The translations under genes were made by a program, and so were the position numbers. A model generated the notes under the pieces. It saw only the letters and a list, made by a program, of their open reading frames with translations, ran no database searches and had not been told where the DNA came from. From assembly GCF_003755175.1 (NCBI RefSeq), contig NZ_RKHX01000002.1:372001-436000 (forward strand): a stretch of 64,000 nucleotides of DNA. Direction: 5' to 3'. Shown piece after piece: positions 51,301 to 62,148 of the stretch. How positions within the stretch are numbered: position 1 is the stretch's first letter; each line of letters starts with the position of its first letter. Origin of the DNA: Cellulomonas sp. PhB150. GTDB lineage: Bacteria; Actinomycetota; Actinomycetes; Actinomycetales; Cellulomonadaceae.

Positions 51301-51884
51301 TCGAGGAGTTCGCGGCGCTCGAGGAGCGGCACAAGTTCCTCACGGACCAGCTGGCGGACCTCAAGAAGTCCCGCGCGGACCTGCTGGTGATCGTCAAGGA
51401 GATCGACGAGCGTGTCGAGCAGGTGTTCGCCGAGGCCTACCGCGACACCGCGGCCGCGTTCGACGTGGTCTTCCCGCGGCTGTTCCCGGGCGGCGAGGGC
51501 CGGTTGGTGCTGACCGACCCCGACAACATGCTGACGACGGGCATCGAGGTAGAGGCGCGTCCCGCCGGTAAGAAGGTCAAGCGGCTCTCGCTGCTGTCCG
51601 GCGGCGAGCGGTCGCTGACCGCCGTGGCGATGCTCGTCGCGATCTTCAAGGCGCGCCCGAGCCCGTTCTACGTGATGGACGAGGTCGAGGCGGCGCTCGA
51701 CGACGCGAACCTCGGCCGGCTGCTGGAGATCTTCCGCGAGCTGCAGGAGGACTCCCAGCTCATCGTCGTGACGCACCAGAAGCGCACGATGGAGATCGCC
51801 GACGCGCTCTACGGCGTGACGATGCGCGGCGACGGGGTCACGACCGTGATCAGCCAGCGGATGCGCGAGGACGCCGCCGTCTGA
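48315..51884 (+). CDS. smc: chromosome segregation protein SMC
   Basis: 1189-aa condensin ATPase. Walker A GPNGSGKS (31-38), long charged coiled-coil arms, a hinge at about 500-625, ABC signature LSGGERSL near 1094 and Walker B YVMDEVEAALDD near 1118. It loads with ScpA/ScpB (elsewhere) to compact and segregate the chromosome. GTG 48315 lies 6 nt after TAGGCT (leaderless). Confidence 0.97.
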   Translation: MHLKTLTLRGFKSFASATTLNFEPGVTCVVGPNGSGKSNVVDALAWVMGEQGAKSLRGGKMEDVIFAGTSGRPPLGRAEVSLTIDNTDGALPIEYTEVTISRTLFRNGGSEYAINGQGCRLLDIQDLLSDSGLGREMHVIVGQGQLDAVLRATPEERRGFIEEAAGVLKHRKRKEKALRKLDAMQANLTRLGDLTGEIRRQLGPLGRQAEVARKAAVVQTDLRDARARLLADDLAQLTAQLDQELADESALAAQKAEVETVLTQTRARLATLEREAAEAAPALSEASEVWYRLSSLRERLRGTSSLAADRVRLLGVAAPEQSSRGGSDPDDLARQAERVRVAEAELAAEVDLARAGLEGAVSARQEAEQEAAAAEKELATSLRGAADRREGVARLAGQVAARRSRVEATQAELGRLRESLVAAQARGAEATTEFAALESQVAGVEEGEEGLDAEHEAALEALETATAQVADLTERLGAAERERTALESRAETLELSLTRKDGVGALLAADDVRGTIGTVAALLAVDPRDEEAVVAALGAIADAVAVESVEAAVDAIRYLRTEDAGRVSLLVGGSPSVPAARGPIDGAQWAIDLVQAPEHVRGAVAELLDGVVVVDDLAQARATLATHPDLVVATRTGDVLSRHQASGGSATAPSALHLQTALDQARHGAAEATATAERLRFELATARTALAAADDAHEATLERLNESDAALAAVAEQLGHLGSTARAARAEAERVEASLEVASRTLEQDTADLAELTQRLAAAEVEPAESEAAILEGTNRRDRLAELATGARSRETESRLTLRTVEERARALAGRAESLERAARTERVAREKAAERERARARQVVVAQAVRIGAERSLASLDVSLRRASDERDEAETARGERDRLIAVTRADVEQRAAELARLTDVAHRDEVARTQQRLRVEALQNRSIEELGLDPAVLLDEFGPHQDVPVVVVPGTEVDPEAPTAVPYVREQQEKRLRSAERALSLLGRVNPLALEEFAALEERHKFLTDQLADLKKSRADLLVIVKEIDERVEQVFAEAYRDTAAAFDVVFPRLFPGGEGRLVLTDPDNMLTTGIEVEARPAGKKVKRLSLLSGGERSLTAVAMLVAIFKARPSPFYVMDEVEAALDDANLGRLLEIFRELQEDSQLIVVTHQKRTMEIADALYGVTMRGDGVTTVISQRMREDAAV

Positions 51885-51968
51885 CCTGGTGTGGAGATTG
51901 TGTGCCGGGTTGGCAGCGGTCCCGCCCGGTGCCCCGCTGCGGCGGCCGACGGCGCACAGACTGGTCCC

Positions 51969-52283
51969 GTGGTCGTCGTCATCGGAATCCTCGTCGCTCT
52001 GCTCGCTGCCGGCCTCGTGCTGCTCGTCGCGAGCGTCACGAGCGCGGGTGACGCCCAGGGCTCGCCCTGGCGCAGCTTCCGGGCCGGCTGGGCCGCCCGG
52101 GGCACGCGCGACGAGGCGGCGCAGGCCGCAGAGGCCGAGCCGGTCGATCTCAAGCTCGCCGAGTTCCTCGCGGTCACGGCCGACCAGGGGGACGCGTACC
52201 TGCACGTCGAGGAGCTGGGCGACAGCCTGCACCGTGCTCGGGAGAAGGCGCTCGGCGCGCTCCCGGGGACGCGTCGTTCCTGA
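51969..52283 (+). CDS. small single-span membrane protein, unknown function
   Basis: 104 aa. A membrane helix (VVVIGILVALLAAGLVLLVA) at the N-terminus is followed by a cytoplasmic, Ala/Glu-rich tail of about 80 residues. GTG 51969 is preceded by CAGACT and 6 nt, the same promoter spacing as ftsY. A small unnamed gene between smc and ftsY is plausible; no family was recognised. Confidence 0.7.
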   Translation: MVVVIGILVALLAAGLVLLVASVTSAGDAQGSPWRSFRAGWAARGTRDEAAQAAEAEPVDLKLAEFLAVTADQGDAYLHVEELGDSLHRAREKALGALPGTRRS

Positions 52284-52317
52284 CGCCTCGGTCGGCGCCA
52301 CCTGACAGACTGACCCG

Positions 52318-53538
52318 GTGAACCCGGACACCTGGACGTACCTGCTCGCTGCCGGCATCCCCGCCGCGCTCCTCGTCGCCGTCAGCACGGTGTTCGTGCG
52401 CCGGCGGCGCGACCAGGCCGACGACGCGCCGGACGTCACCGCTCCCGGTGCGGAGGGGTCCGACGTCCTCACCGCGCCTCCCGTCGCCCCGGCGACGAGC
52501 ACCGACCCTGACCTGCTCGAGCCTGCCGTCGACGAGGACCTCGTCGTTCCCGACGGCGTCACCGAGGGCGACCTCGACGTCCAGCTGGACGTCCCCGCGC
52601 CCGTCGCGGGCCGGTTCGCCAAGCTGCGCGGGCGGCTCGCCCGCTCCGGCTCGCCGCTCGGCGCGCGCCTGCTCGCCGTGCTGTCCCGGGACCACCTGAC
52701 CGAGGACGACTGGGACGAGCTCGAGGAGACGCTCCTGCTCGCCGACGTCGGCGCAGGCCCCACGGGTGACCTCATCGACGCCCTGCGCACCCGCGTCCGC
52801 GTCGACGGCGTGCGCGAGCCCGGCGAGGTGCGGGCGCTGCTGCGCGAGCAGCTCATCGCGCTCGTCGACCCGACCCTCGACCGCTCGCTGAACCTGGCCC
52901 CGGGTGCCGACGCCGCGGGCGAGCCCACGCCCGCCGTCGTGCTCGTCGTCGGCGTCAACGGGACCGGCAAGACCACGACCGTGGGCAAGCTCGCGCGCGT
53001 CCTGGTCGCGGAGGACCGCTCGGTGGTGCTGGGTGCTGCGGACACGTTCCGCGCGGCCGCAGCCGACCAGCTCCAGACGTGGGGCTCGCGCGTCGGGGTG
53101 CCGACCGTGCGCTCCGATCGCGACGGCGCCGACCCGGCCGCCGTGGCGTTCGACGCGGTCCGCACCGGCAAGGCCTCCGGCGTCGACGTGGTCCTCGTCG
53201 ACACCGCCGGTCGCCTGCAGAACAAGGCCGGCCTGATGGACGAGCTCGGCAAGATCACACGCGTCATCACGCGCGAGGCGCCGCTGTCCGAGGTGCTGCT
53301 GGTGCTCGACGCGACGACGGGCCAGAACGGCCTCAACCAGGCGCGCGTCTTCGGCGAGGTGGCCGGCGTGACCGGCATCGTGCTGACCAAGCTGGACGGC
53401 ACCGCCAAGGGTGGGATCGTCGTCGCGGTGCAGCGTGAGCTGGGCGTCCCCGTCAAGCTCGTCGGGCTTGGCGAGGGGCCCGACGACCTGGCGCCGTTCG
53501 ACGCCGCGTCCTTCGTCGACGGGCTCCTCGACGCCTAG
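52318..53538 (+). CDS. ftsY: signal recognition particle receptor FtsY
   Basis: 406 aa. An N-terminal membrane segment (WTYLLAAGIPAALLVAVSTV), an acidic A region, then the NG GTPase: GVNGTGKTT (from 212), DTFRAAAADQL, VDTAGRLQNKAGLM, TKLDGTAKGG and GLGEGPDDLAPF. It docks SRP-ribosome complexes at the membrane; its partner Ffh is 3.7 kb downstream. GTG 52318 lies 6 nt after CAGACT (leaderless). Confidence 0.97.
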   Translation: MNPDTWTYLLAAGIPAALLVAVSTVFVRRRRDQADDAPDVTAPGAEGSDVLTAPPVAPATSTDPDLLEPAVDEDLVVPDGVTEGDLDVQLDVPAPVAGRFAKLRGRLARSGSPLGARLLAVLSRDHLTEDDWDELEETLLLADVGAGPTGDLIDALRTRVRVDGVREPGEVRALLREQLIALVDPTLDRSLNLAPGADAAGEPTPAVVLVVGVNGTGKTTTVGKLARVLVAEDRSVVLGAADTFRAAAADQLQTWGSRVGVPTVRSDRDGADPAAVAFDAVRTGKASGVDVVLVDTAGRLQNKAGLMDELGKITRVITREAPLSEVLLVLDATTGQNGLNQARVFGEVAGVTGIVLTKLDGTAKGGIVVAVQRELGVPVKLVGLGEGPDDLAPFDAASFVDGLLDA

Positions 53539-53594
53539 GGCGATCTGGACATCCGCTCACCACGAAACCGAACGTTTACCTGTGCGTGAGGCTT

Positions 53595-53610
53595 GTCACA
53601 CGGCCGTAAC
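53595..53610 (+). promoter_or_regulatory. GlnR-type box upstream of amtB
   Basis: GTCAC-ACGGCC-GTAAC has two half-sites with the 6-nt gap expected for GlnR, the actinobacterial nitrogen activator of amtB-glnK-glnD. It lies about 85 bp before the start codon. Only one half-site pair is clear; further 11-bp-phased copies are poor. Confidence 0.55.
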
Positions 53611-53695
53611 GCGTCCCGCGAGCGACGGAAACCCCGACCGTCGACTGTAAGTGCGGACCAGCCACCCCGGGCTGGCGAGGGGAGAGGCACTCTCG

Positions 53696-55356
<1,661 letters not shown>

Positions 55357-55360
55357 CCGG

Positions 55361-57145
55361 ATGAACAACCAACGGCCGCCCGTGGGGGCAGCGGCCGGGG
55401 ACGAGTCGACGCAGGTCCCGCACCCCGTACGTGGGGTGCGGGACCTGCGTGTCGAACGGCTCGACCTCGCCGCCGGACTCACCGGCCCACAGTCCGACGG
55501 CATCGCCCGTCGCGCCGCGATCGCGCGGCTGGTCGTCCAGCGGCTCGCCGAGCTCTGGGACGACGCGACGGCCGACCAGGACGTCAGCGGTGTCGCCCTG
55601 GGGGCCGTCGGCAGCATCGGCCGCGGCGACGCGAGCCCCGTCAGCGACCTCGACCTCCTGCTGGTGCACGAGGGCCGGGGCCACAGCGCCGAGGAGCTCT
55701 CGGCGCTCGCCCAGCGCCTCTGGTACCCGATCTGGGACGCGGGCCTCGACCTCGACCACTCGGTGCGGTCCCTGGCCCAGTGCCGGCAGGTGGCGTCCAA
55801 GGACCTGCCCGCCGCGGTGGGCCTGCTCGACCTGCAGCCGGTCGCCGGCGACGCAGTGGTCATCTCCCGCGCCAAGTCCGCCCTCCTGGAGGACTGGCGC
55901 TCGGCCGCCCGTCGCCGCCTGCCCGAGCTCCTGGCCTCCACCAAGCAGCGCGCCGACCGCCACGGCGAGCTCGCCTACCTGATCGAGCCCGAGCTGAAGG
56001 AGGCGCGTGGCGGGATCCGCGACGCCGTCGTCCTCTCGGCGCTCAGCGCGTCCTGGCTGACGGACCGGCCCCACGGGGCCGTCGACCGCGCCTACGCGCA
56101 CCTGCTGGACGTGCGGGACAGCGTCCAGGTGGTCACCCGCCGGCACACGAACCGGCTCCTGCTCGCCGACCAGGACGAGGTCGCGGCCCTCGTCGGCTTC
56201 GACGACCGCGACGACCTGCTGGCGAGCATCGCCGAGGCCGGCCGCGTGATCTCCTACGCGCTCGACACGACGGCCCGCAACGCACGCCAGGCCCTGCAGC
56301 GCCCGGCCCGCGGCCCGGTGTTCGTCCGCGGCCGGCGCACCCCGCCGCGCCTGCGCGCCATCGCCGAAGGGCTCGTCGAGCACGACGGCGAGATCGTCCT
56401 CGCGGTGGACGCGAAGCCGGCCGAGGACCCGCTGCTCGCGCTGCGCGCCGCGGCGACGGCCGCTCGCACCGGGCTCGTCCTGTCCCCGCTGTCGGTCGCG
56501 AACCTCACCGCCACGCCGCCGCTGCCCGAGCCGTGGCCGAAGGCCGCGCGCACGTACCTGCTGCAGCTGCTCGGCTCCGGGCACGCCCAGACGCCCATCT
56601 GGGAGGCGCTCGACCTGGCCGGCGTCGTCACGACGTGGATCCCGGAGTGGGCCGCGGTCCGCAACCGGCCGCAGCGCTCGCCCGTGCACCGTCACACCGT
56701 GGACCGGCACCTCGTCGAGACTGTCGCCAACGCGTCGCCCGACCGTCGCGAGCTCGCGCTGGGGGACACCCTGCTGGTCACCGCGCTGCTGCACGACATC
56801 GGCAAGCGGGCGGGGGCCGGGGACCACTCGATCGAGGGGGCGAGGCTCGTCGGGCCGATCGTCCTGCGCATGGGCTTCGGCGAGCAGATGGCGGCGGACG
56901 CGACGCGGCTGGTGCGCGAGCACCTCACGCTCGTGGACCTGGCCACGACCGCCGATCCCGACGACCCCGCGACCGTCGAGCGGCTCCTGGTGGCCGTCGA
57001 CCGCCGGGCCGACCTGCTCGCGGCGCTGCGCGTGCTGACCGAGGCCGACGCGGTCGCCGCGGGCCCGGCGGCGTGGAGCACGTGGCGCGCGACGCTCGTC
57101 GACGACCTCGTCGCGCGGGCCCTGCGTGAGCTGGCGGGTGGCTGA
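55361..57145 (+). CDS. glnD: PII nucleotidyltransferase GlnD, lacking ACT domains
   Basis: 594-aa enzyme that modifies and demodifies GlnK. The nucleotidyltransferase motif [15 protein letters not shown] is at 84-98 and the HD hydrolase site LLHDIGK has His478-Asp479. The protein stops about 115 residues after the HD site, so the two C-terminal ACT domains that sense glutamine (E. coli 890 aa, M. tuberculosis about 808 aa) are missing. ATG 55361 is 4 bp after glnK without a clear ribosome site; GTG 55436 is an alternative. A strong hairpin lies in codons 17-30. Confidence 0.9.
   Translation: MNNQRPPVGAAAGDESTQVPHPVRGVRDLRVERLDLAAGLTGPQSDGIARRAAIARLVVQRLAELWDDATADQDVSGVALGAVGSIGRGDASPVSDLDLLLVHEGRGHSAEELSALAQRLWYPIWDAGLDLDHSVRSLAQCRQVASKDLPAAVGLLDLQPVAGDAVVISRAKSALLEDWRSAARRRLPELLASTKQRADRHGELAYLIEPELKEARGGIRDAVVLSALSASWLTDRPHGAVDRAYAHLLDVRDSVQVVTRRHTNRLLLADQDEVAALVGFDDRDDLLASIAEAGRVISYALDTTARNARQALQRPARGPVFVRGRRTPPRLRAIAEGLVEHDGEIVLAVDAKPAEDPLLALRAAATAARTGLVLSPLSVANLTATPPLPEPWPKAARTYLLQLLGSGHAQTPIWEALDLAGVVTTWIPEWAAVRNRPQRSPVHRHTVDRHLVETVANASPDRRELALGDTLLVTALLHDIGKRAGAGDHSIEGARLVGPIVLRMGFGEQMAADATRLVREHLTLVDLATTADPDDPATVERLLVAVDRRADLLAALRVLTEADAVAAGPAAWSTWRATLVDDLVARALRELAGG
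55410..55449 (+). promoter_or_regulatory. perfect 17-bp hairpin at the start of glnD
   Basis: CGCAGGTCCCGCACCCC (55410-55426) and its exact complement (55433-55449) flank a 6-nt loop GTACGT. It lies 54 bp after the glnK stop and has no U tract. It could reduce glnD expression relative to amtB-glnK, or act as the terminator if glnD really starts at GTG 55436. Confidence 0.6.
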
Positions 57146-57193
57146 CAGGTACGCTTGACCGTCCCTGATCCATCGAGCCGTGAGGACCGCCAG

Positions 57194-58783
57194 GTGTTCG
57201 CCACCCTGTCCGACCGACTGACGTCGACCTTCAAGAACCTGCGCACCAAGGGGCGGCTGTCCGAGGCGGACATCGACGCCACGGTGCGCGAGATCCGCCG
57301 CGCCCTGCTGGACGCGGACGTCGCCGTCCCCGTCGTCCGCTCCTTCACGGGAGCCGTGCGCGAGCGCGCGCTGTCGGCCGAGGTCTCGGCCGCGCTGAAC
57401 CCGGCGCAGCAGATCGTCAAGATCGTCAACGAGGAGCTCGTCGCCATCCTCGGCGGCGAGACGCGCACGTTGAACATGGCGAAGAACCCGCCGACGGTCA
57501 TCCTGCTCGCGGGCCTCCAAGGCGCCGGCAAGACGACCCTGGCCGGCAAGCTCGCACTGCACCTGAAGTCGCAGGGGCACACCCCGCTGCTCGTCGCGGC
57601 GGACCTGCAGCGCCCCAACGCGGTCACGCAGCTCCAGGTCGTCGGCGAGCGTGCCGGCGTGCCGGTGTTCGCGCCGCACCCGGGCAACCAGGGCTCCGAC
57701 GACGTGCTGCCGTTCGGCGCGGACCCCGTGGGGGTCGCACGGGCCGGCCTCGAGACCGCGCACCAGCGCCAGCACGACGTGCTCATCGTCGACACCGCCG
57801 GCCGCCTGGGCGTCGACGCCGACCTCATGCAGCAGGCGTCCGACATCCGCGACGCGGTGAGCCCTGACGAGATCCTCTTCGTGATCGACGCGATGATCGG
57901 CCAGGACGCGGTCACGACCGCGCAGGCCTTCGCCGACGGCGTCGGCTTCACCGGCGTGGTGCTCTCCAAGCTCGACGGCGACGCCCGCGGTGGTGCGGCG
58001 CTGTCGGTCGCCTCCGTGACCGGCCGGCCGATCATGTACGCGAGCACGGGTGAGAAGCTCACCGACTTCGAGGTGTTCCACCCCGACCGGATGGCCTCGC
58101 GCATCCTCGACATGGGCGACGTGCTGACGCTCATCGAGCAGGCCGAGAAGAACTTCGACGCCGACCAGACCGAGAAGATGGCGGGCAAGCTCGCCGCGGG
58201 CGAGGACTTCACGCTCGAGGACTTCCTCGAGCAGATGAACCAGCTCAAGAAGATGGGCTCGATGAAGAAGATGTTCGGGATGCTCCCGGGCATGGGCCAG
58301 ATGCGCGAGGCGCTGGACAACTTCGACGAGCGCGAGGTCGACCGGATCGAGGCGATCATCCGCTCGATGACCCCGGCCGAGCGGCAGAACCCCAAGATCA
58401 TCAACGGCTCGCGCCGATCGCGCATCGCCGCCGGTTCCGGCACGACGCCGAGTGCGATCAACCAGCTGCTGGAGCGCTTCGACGGCGCCCAGAAGATGAT
58501 GAAGCAGATGGCCAAGGGCGGCGGCATGCCCGGGATGCCGGGCATGGGCAACCTGCCGGGCATGGGCGGCAAGAAGTCGCGTGGCCGTCAGGCGCCGGCC
58601 CGCAAGGTCAAGGGCAAGTCCGGCAACCCGGCGCTGCGCGCCCAGCAGGAGCGCGGCGTCGCGACGAAGCCGGCGGCCCCCGCGGGCTCGTCGTTCGGGC
58701 TCGGGACCCAGCAGCCCCAGGGCGTCGACCCGTCGACGCTCGACCTGCCCGCGGGCTTCGACAAGTTCCTCGGCGGACGCTGA
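57194..58783 (+). CDS. ffh: signal recognition particle protein Ffh
   Basis: 529-aa SRP54 GTPase. GLQGAGKTT (107-115), DLQRPNAVTQL, VDTAGRLGVDADLM and SKLDGDARGGAAL form the G domain. The methionine-rich M domain (MNQLKKMGSMKKMFGML) is followed by a Gly/Met tail (GMPGMPGMGNLPGMGG). It binds signal peptides on ribosomes with 4.5S RNA, not seen here. GTG 57194 follows GAGGA; TACGCT (57150-57155) gives a leader of about 30 nt. Confidence 0.97.
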   Translation: MFATLSDRLTSTFKNLRTKGRLSEADIDATVREIRRALLDADVAVPVVRSFTGAVRERALSAEVSAALNPAQQIVKIVNEELVAILGGETRTLNMAKNPPTVILLAGLQGAGKTTLAGKLALHLKSQGHTPLLVAADLQRPNAVTQLQVVGERAGVPVFAPHPGNQGSDDVLPFGADPVGVARAGLETAHQRQHDVLIVDTAGRLGVDADLMQQASDIRDAVSPDEILFVIDAMIGQDAVTTAQAFADGVGFTGVVLSKLDGDARGGAALSVASVTGRPIMYASTGEKLTDFEVFHPDRMASRILDMGDVLTLIEQAEKNFDADQTEKMAGKLAAGEDFTLEDFLEQMNQLKKMGSMKKMFGMLPGMGQMREALDNFDEREVDRIEAIIRSMTPAERQNPKIINGSRRSRIAAGSGTTPSAINQLLERFDGAQKMMKQMAKGGGMPGMPGMGNLPGMGGKKSRGRQAPARKVKGKSGNPALRAQQERGVATKPAAPAGSSFGLGTQQPQGVDPSTLDLPAGFDKFLGGR

Positions 58784-58788
58784 AGCAC

Positions 58789-59871
58789 GTGCCCGACCTG
58801 CACCTCCGGGGAACGGTCGTCCTGGACGACGAGCGCGAGGTCGGCGAGGTCTGGGTCGTCGGCGGGCGCCTGACGTTCACGCGTCCGTCCGCGCCGACGA
58901 CGACGATCGAGGGCGTCGTGCTGCCCGGCCTCGTCGACGTGCACTGCCACATCGGTCTCGCCGCGGACGGACCGGTGCCCGACGAGGTCGCCGAGCAGCA
59001 GGCGCTGGCCGACCGTGACTCGGGCGTGCTGCTGGTCCGCGACGCGGGGTCGCCCGCCGACACGGCGTGGGTGCACGAGCGCGACGACCTGCCGCGGCTG
59101 ATCCGCAGCGGCCGGCACCTGGCGCTGCCCAAGCGGTACCTGCGGCACTACGGTCGCGAGCTGGCCTCGCCGTCCGAGCTGCCCACCGCGGTGCGCGAGG
59201 AAGCTGCGCGCGGCGACGGCTGGGTCAAGCTCGTCGCGGACTGGATCGACCGGTCGCTCGGGGCCGACGCGGACCTGACGCCGCTGTGGCCGCGTGCCGT
59301 CCTCGCCGACGCCATCGCCGCCGCGCACGACGCCGGCGCGCGCGTCACCGCCCACACCTTCGCGACGGAGTCGCTCGACGACCTGCTCGACGCGGGCATC
59401 GACTGCCTCGAGCACGCCACCGGGGCCTCGCCGGACCACATCGACCGCATCGCGGCAGCCGGTGTCCCGGTCACCGCGACCCTGCTCCAGGTCGCGCAGT
59501 TCCCGGCGATCGCCGCCCAGGGCGCCCGTTTCCCGCGCTTCGCTGCACGCATGGCGGCGATGGGGGAGCGGCGCTACGAGCACGTCCGGAACCTGCACGA
59601 GGCGGGCGTACCGGTGCTCGTCGGGACCGACGCGGGCGGGACGATCGGGCACGGGCGGATCGCGGACGAGGCGCGGGAGATGGTGCGGGCGGGCATCCCG
59701 GCACGGGAGGTGGTGGCCGCGGCGAGCTGGCGCACGCGCCGGTGGCTCGGGGTGCCGTCGATCGAGGAGGGCGCGAGCGCGGACGTGGTGGTCTACGCCG
59801 AGGATCCGCGGGTCGAGATCGACGCACTGCGGTCGCCGAAGGCCGTGATCCTGCGGGGCGTGCGCCGGTAG
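58789..59871 (+). CDS. amidohydrolase, imidazolonepropionase-like
   Basis: 360-aa metal-dependent hydrolase. Metal-binding His52 and His54 (DVHCHIG), Lys in WVKLVADW, His in AHTFATE and EHATGAS, and Asp281 in TDAGG follow the amidohydrolase pattern. Many actinobacteria carry this gene between ffh and rpsP. The substrate is unknown; dipeptidase or cyclic amide activities are known in the family. GTG 58789 is 5 bp after ffh, so the two are probably co-transcribed. Confidence 0.87.
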   Translation: MPDLHLRGTVVLDDEREVGEVWVVGGRLTFTRPSAPTTTIEGVVLPGLVDVHCHIGLAADGPVPDEVAEQQALADRDSGVLLVRDAGSPADTAWVHERDDLPRLIRSGRHLALPKRYLRHYGRELASPSELPTAVREEAARGDGWVKLVADWIDRSLGADADLTPLWPRAVLADAIAAAHDAGARVTAHTFATESLDDLLDAGIDCLEHATGASPDHIDRIAAAGVPVTATLLQVAQFPAIAAQGARFPRFAARMAAMGERRYEHVRNLHEAGVPVLVGTDAGGTIGHGRIADEAREMVRAGIPAREVVAAASWRTRRWLGVPSIEEGASADVVVYAEDPRVEIDALRSPKAVILRGVRR

Positions 59872-59903
59872 CGCGACGCCGCCCGGTGGCGCCGGTCACG
59901 GTG

Positions 59904-59933
59904 TTGGGACTGCCCCGCCTCGTCTGGCACAAT
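59904..59933 (+). promoter_or_regulatory. promoter of the rpsP-khpA-rimM-trmD operon
   Basis: TTGGGA (59904-59909), an 18-nt spacer and CACAAT (59928-59933) resemble a housekeeping promoter. Transcription would start near 59940, giving a leader of about 120 nt before rpsP. Confidence 0.6.
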
Positions 59934-60060
59934 GGTCGGCTGTACCCGATGGCAGCAGCCCCTCTACCTGCGGCCGTCGCGTCCTTCGCGCCACCGGCGA
60001 GCCCAACCCCACGGGCACGCGGCGGCGCAACCACAGCAGACCTCAGGAGAAGACCACACC

Positions 60061-60477
60061 GTGGCCACCAAGATTCGTCTCAAGCGCCTGGGCAAGATCC
60101 GCGCGCCGTACTACCGCATCGTCGTCGCCGACTCGCGCACCAAGCGCGACGGTCGCGTCATCGAGGAGATCGGCAAGTACCACCCCACCGAGGAGCCCTC
60201 GTTCATCGAGGTCGACTCCGAGCGGGCGCAGTACTGGCTCGGCGTCGGCGCGCAGCCGACCGAGCAGGTCGCCGTCCTCCTCAAGATCACGGGTGACTGG
60301 CAGAAGTTCAAGAACCTGCCCGGCCAGGAGGGCACCCTCCGCACCAAGGCCGACAAGGTCGACCCGAAGGCCGCCATCGAGGCTGCCGCCGCCGACGCCG
60401 AGAAGGTCAAGGCGAACGCGTCGCAGAAGAAGGCTGAGGCCCCCGCGGCCGAGGCCACCGAGGACGAGCAGGCCTGA
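60061..60477 (+). CDS. rpsP: 30S ribosomal protein S16
   Basis: 138 aa. The core [39 protein letters not shown] is typical S16. A C-terminal Ala/Glu/Lys-rich extension (about 100-138) is common in high-GC actinobacteria. GTG 60061 follows AGGAG with 11 nt. khpA overlaps its stop codon. Confidence 0.97.
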   Translation: MATKIRLKRLGKIRAPYYRIVVADSRTKRDGRVIEEIGKYHPTEEPSFIEVDSERAQYWLGVGAQPTEQVAVLLKITGDWQKFKNLPGQEGTLRTKADKVDPKAAIEAAAADAEKVKANASQKKAEAPAAEATEDEQA

Positions 60478-60716
60478 TGCTCGCCGAGGCGCTCGAGCAC
60501 CTGGTGCGCGGCATCGTCGATCACCCGGACGACGTCCGCGTGAGCTCCTCGTCGCTGCGACGCGGCGAGCTGCTGGAGGTCCGGGTCCACCCCGAGGACC
60601 TCGGTCGCGTGATCGGCCGTGCCGGTCGGACCGCCAAGGCCCTGCGCACGGTCGTCGGGGCACTGTCCGCCGACGGCTCGGTGCGGGTCGACGTGGTCGA
60701 CGTCGACCGTCGCTGA
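60477..60716 (+). CDS. khpA: KH-domain RNA-binding protein KhpA
   Basis: 79-aa single KH domain. GRVIGRAGRTAKALR carries the GxxG RNA-binding loop. Family members sit between rpsP and rimM and, with KhpB/Jag, bind sRNAs and mRNAs. ATG 60477 overlaps the rpsP stop by one base (TGATG). Confidence 0.93.
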   Translation: MLAEALEHLVRGIVDHPDDVRVSSSSLRRGELLEVRVHPEDLGRVIGRAGRTAKALRTVVGALSADGSVRVDVVDVDRR

Positions 60717-60747
60717 CTCAGCCTCGGCACTGCATCACCCAGCTTCA

Positions 60748-60785
60748 CGAAGGCCCGGTCCCCTACCCTGGGGGCCGGGCCTTCG
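60748..60785 (+). terminator. strong hairpin between khpA and rimM
   Basis: A 16-bp stem (60748-60763 with 60770-60785, one U-G pair) closes a 6-nt loop TACCCT. There is no U tract. It may act as an attenuator inside the operon; the loop itself reads as a -10 box, so a promoter for rimM cannot be excluded. Confidence 0.55.
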
Positions 60786-60806
60786 CCCACGTCACGGAGG
60801 AAAACC

Positions 60807-61367
60807 ATGGAGCTCATCGTCGCGGTCGTCAGCCGCGCCCACGGACTGCGCGGCGAGGTCGGTCTCGACCTGCGCACCGACGCGCCCGACGAGCGGCTCG
60901 CGGTCGGCTCGGTCCTGACGACCCAGCCCGCCTCCGCCGGCCCGCTCACCATCGTCAGCACCCGCAACCAGCAGGGTCGCTGGTACGTGCAGTTCGCCGA
61001 GGTCAACGACCGCACCGCCGCCGAGGCGCTGCGCGGGACGACGATCGTGACCGACTCGGACGAGGCCGACGACTCCGACGACGAGGACGCCTGGTACCCG
61101 CACGAGCTCGCCGGCCTGCGCGCCGAGCACGTCGACGGCCGGGTCCTCGGGGAGATCGTCGGCCTCGAGCACCTGCCGGCGCACGACATGCTCGTCCTGC
61201 GCGAGCCCGACGGTGCCCGCACGCTCGTGCCGTTCGTGCGCGCCATCGTCCCCGTCGTCGACGTGCCGGGCGGACGCGTCGTGCTCGACCCGCCGGGCGG
61301 CCTGCTGGCCTCGGACGCCGCGAACCTCGTGGTGTCCGACGAGACCCGCGGCCCGGCCGAGGACTGA
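60807..61367 (+). CDS. rimM: 16S rRNA processing protein RimM
   Basis: 186-aa 30S maturation factor that binds S19. It starts [20 protein letters not shown], then has a second PRC-barrel domain with [12 protein letters not shown] and [13 protein letters not shown]. The acidic linker [11 protein letters not shown] (about 85-95) separates the two domains. ATG 60807 has GGAGGAAAA upstream. Confidence 0.95.
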   Translation: MELIVAVVSRAHGLRGEVGLDLRTDAPDERLAVGSVLTTQPASAGPLTIVSTRNQQGRWYVQFAEVNDRTAAEALRGTTIVTDSDEADDSDDEDAWYPHELAGLRAEHVDGRVLGEIVGLEHLPAHDMLVLREPDGARTLVPFVRAIVPVVDVPGGRVVLDPPGGLLASDAANLVVSDETRGPAED

Positions 61368-61368
61368 C

Positions 61369-62148
61369 GTGCGCATCGACGTCGTCTCGATCTTCCCCGG
61401 CTACCTCGCACCGCTCGACCTGTCGCTCGTCGGCAAGGCCCGCGAGACCGGCCTGCTGGACCTGCGCGTGCACGACCTGCGGGACTGGACCACGGACCGG
61501 CACCGCACGGTCGACGACACGCCCTTCGGCGGCGGCGCCGGGATGGTGATGCGACCGGACGTGTGGGGGACCGCGCTCGACGACGTGCTCGACGACGGTG
61601 CCCATCTGCTCATCCCGACGCCGTCGGGCGAGCCGCTCACGCAGCGCACCGCCGAGGCCCTGGCCACCGAGCAGCACCTGGTGATCGCCTGCGGCCGCTA
61701 CGAGGGGATCGACGCCCGCGTCGCCGAGCACTACCGCTCGCGTCCCGGGGTCCGCGTCACCGAGTTCTCGATCGGTGACTACGTGCTCAACGGGGGAGAG
61801 GTCGCGGCGCTCGTCGTCGTCGAGGCCGTCGGGCGCCTCCTGCCGGGCGTCGTCGGCAACCCGCACTCCCTGGTCGAGGAGTCGCACGGCGCGGCCGGGC
61901 TGCTCGAGTACCCCGTCTACACCAAGCCGCCGGCGTGGTCCGGGCTCGAGATCCCGGAGGTGCTGGTGTCCGGGCACCACGCGCGGATCGAGCGCTGGCG
62001 TCGTGACCAGGCGCTGGAGCGCACCGCCGCCCGGCGGCCGGACATGCTGCGCGTGCTGGACCCCGCGGTCCTCGACAGGGCGGACCTCGCGACGCTCGCG
62101 GACCTCGGCTGGGCCGTCGAGGACGGGCGCCTCACGCAGGCTGATTAG
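61369..62148 (+). CDS. trmD: tRNA (guanine-N1)-methyltransferase
   Basis: 259-aa SPOUT enzyme that makes m1G37 in tRNAs to prevent frameshifting. It has [52 protein letters not shown] (knot) and [13 protein letters not shown] 61369 follows the rimM stop by one base, so translation is coupled. Confidence 0.97.
   Translation: MRIDVVSIFPGYLAPLDLSLVGKARETGLLDLRVHDLRDWTTDRHRTVDDTPFGGGAGMVMRPDVWGTALDDVLDDGAHLLIPTPSGEPLTQRTAEALATEQHLVIACGRYEGIDARVAEHYRSRPGVRVTEFSIGDYVLNGGEVAALVVVEAVGRLLPGVVGNPHSLVEESHGAAGLLEYPVYTKPPAWSGLEIPEVLVSGHHARIERWRRDQALERTAARRPDMLRVLDPAVLDRADLATLADLGWAVEDGRLTQAD

Noticed and set aside
47994..53456. 1820-codon open frame on the minus strand opposite ndk, smc and ftsY
   Set aside because: It is a shadow frame produced by GC-rich codon structure. 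The plus strand has clear smc and ftsY with all motifs, and the minus frame shows only Arg/Ala/Gly-rich low-complexity text.
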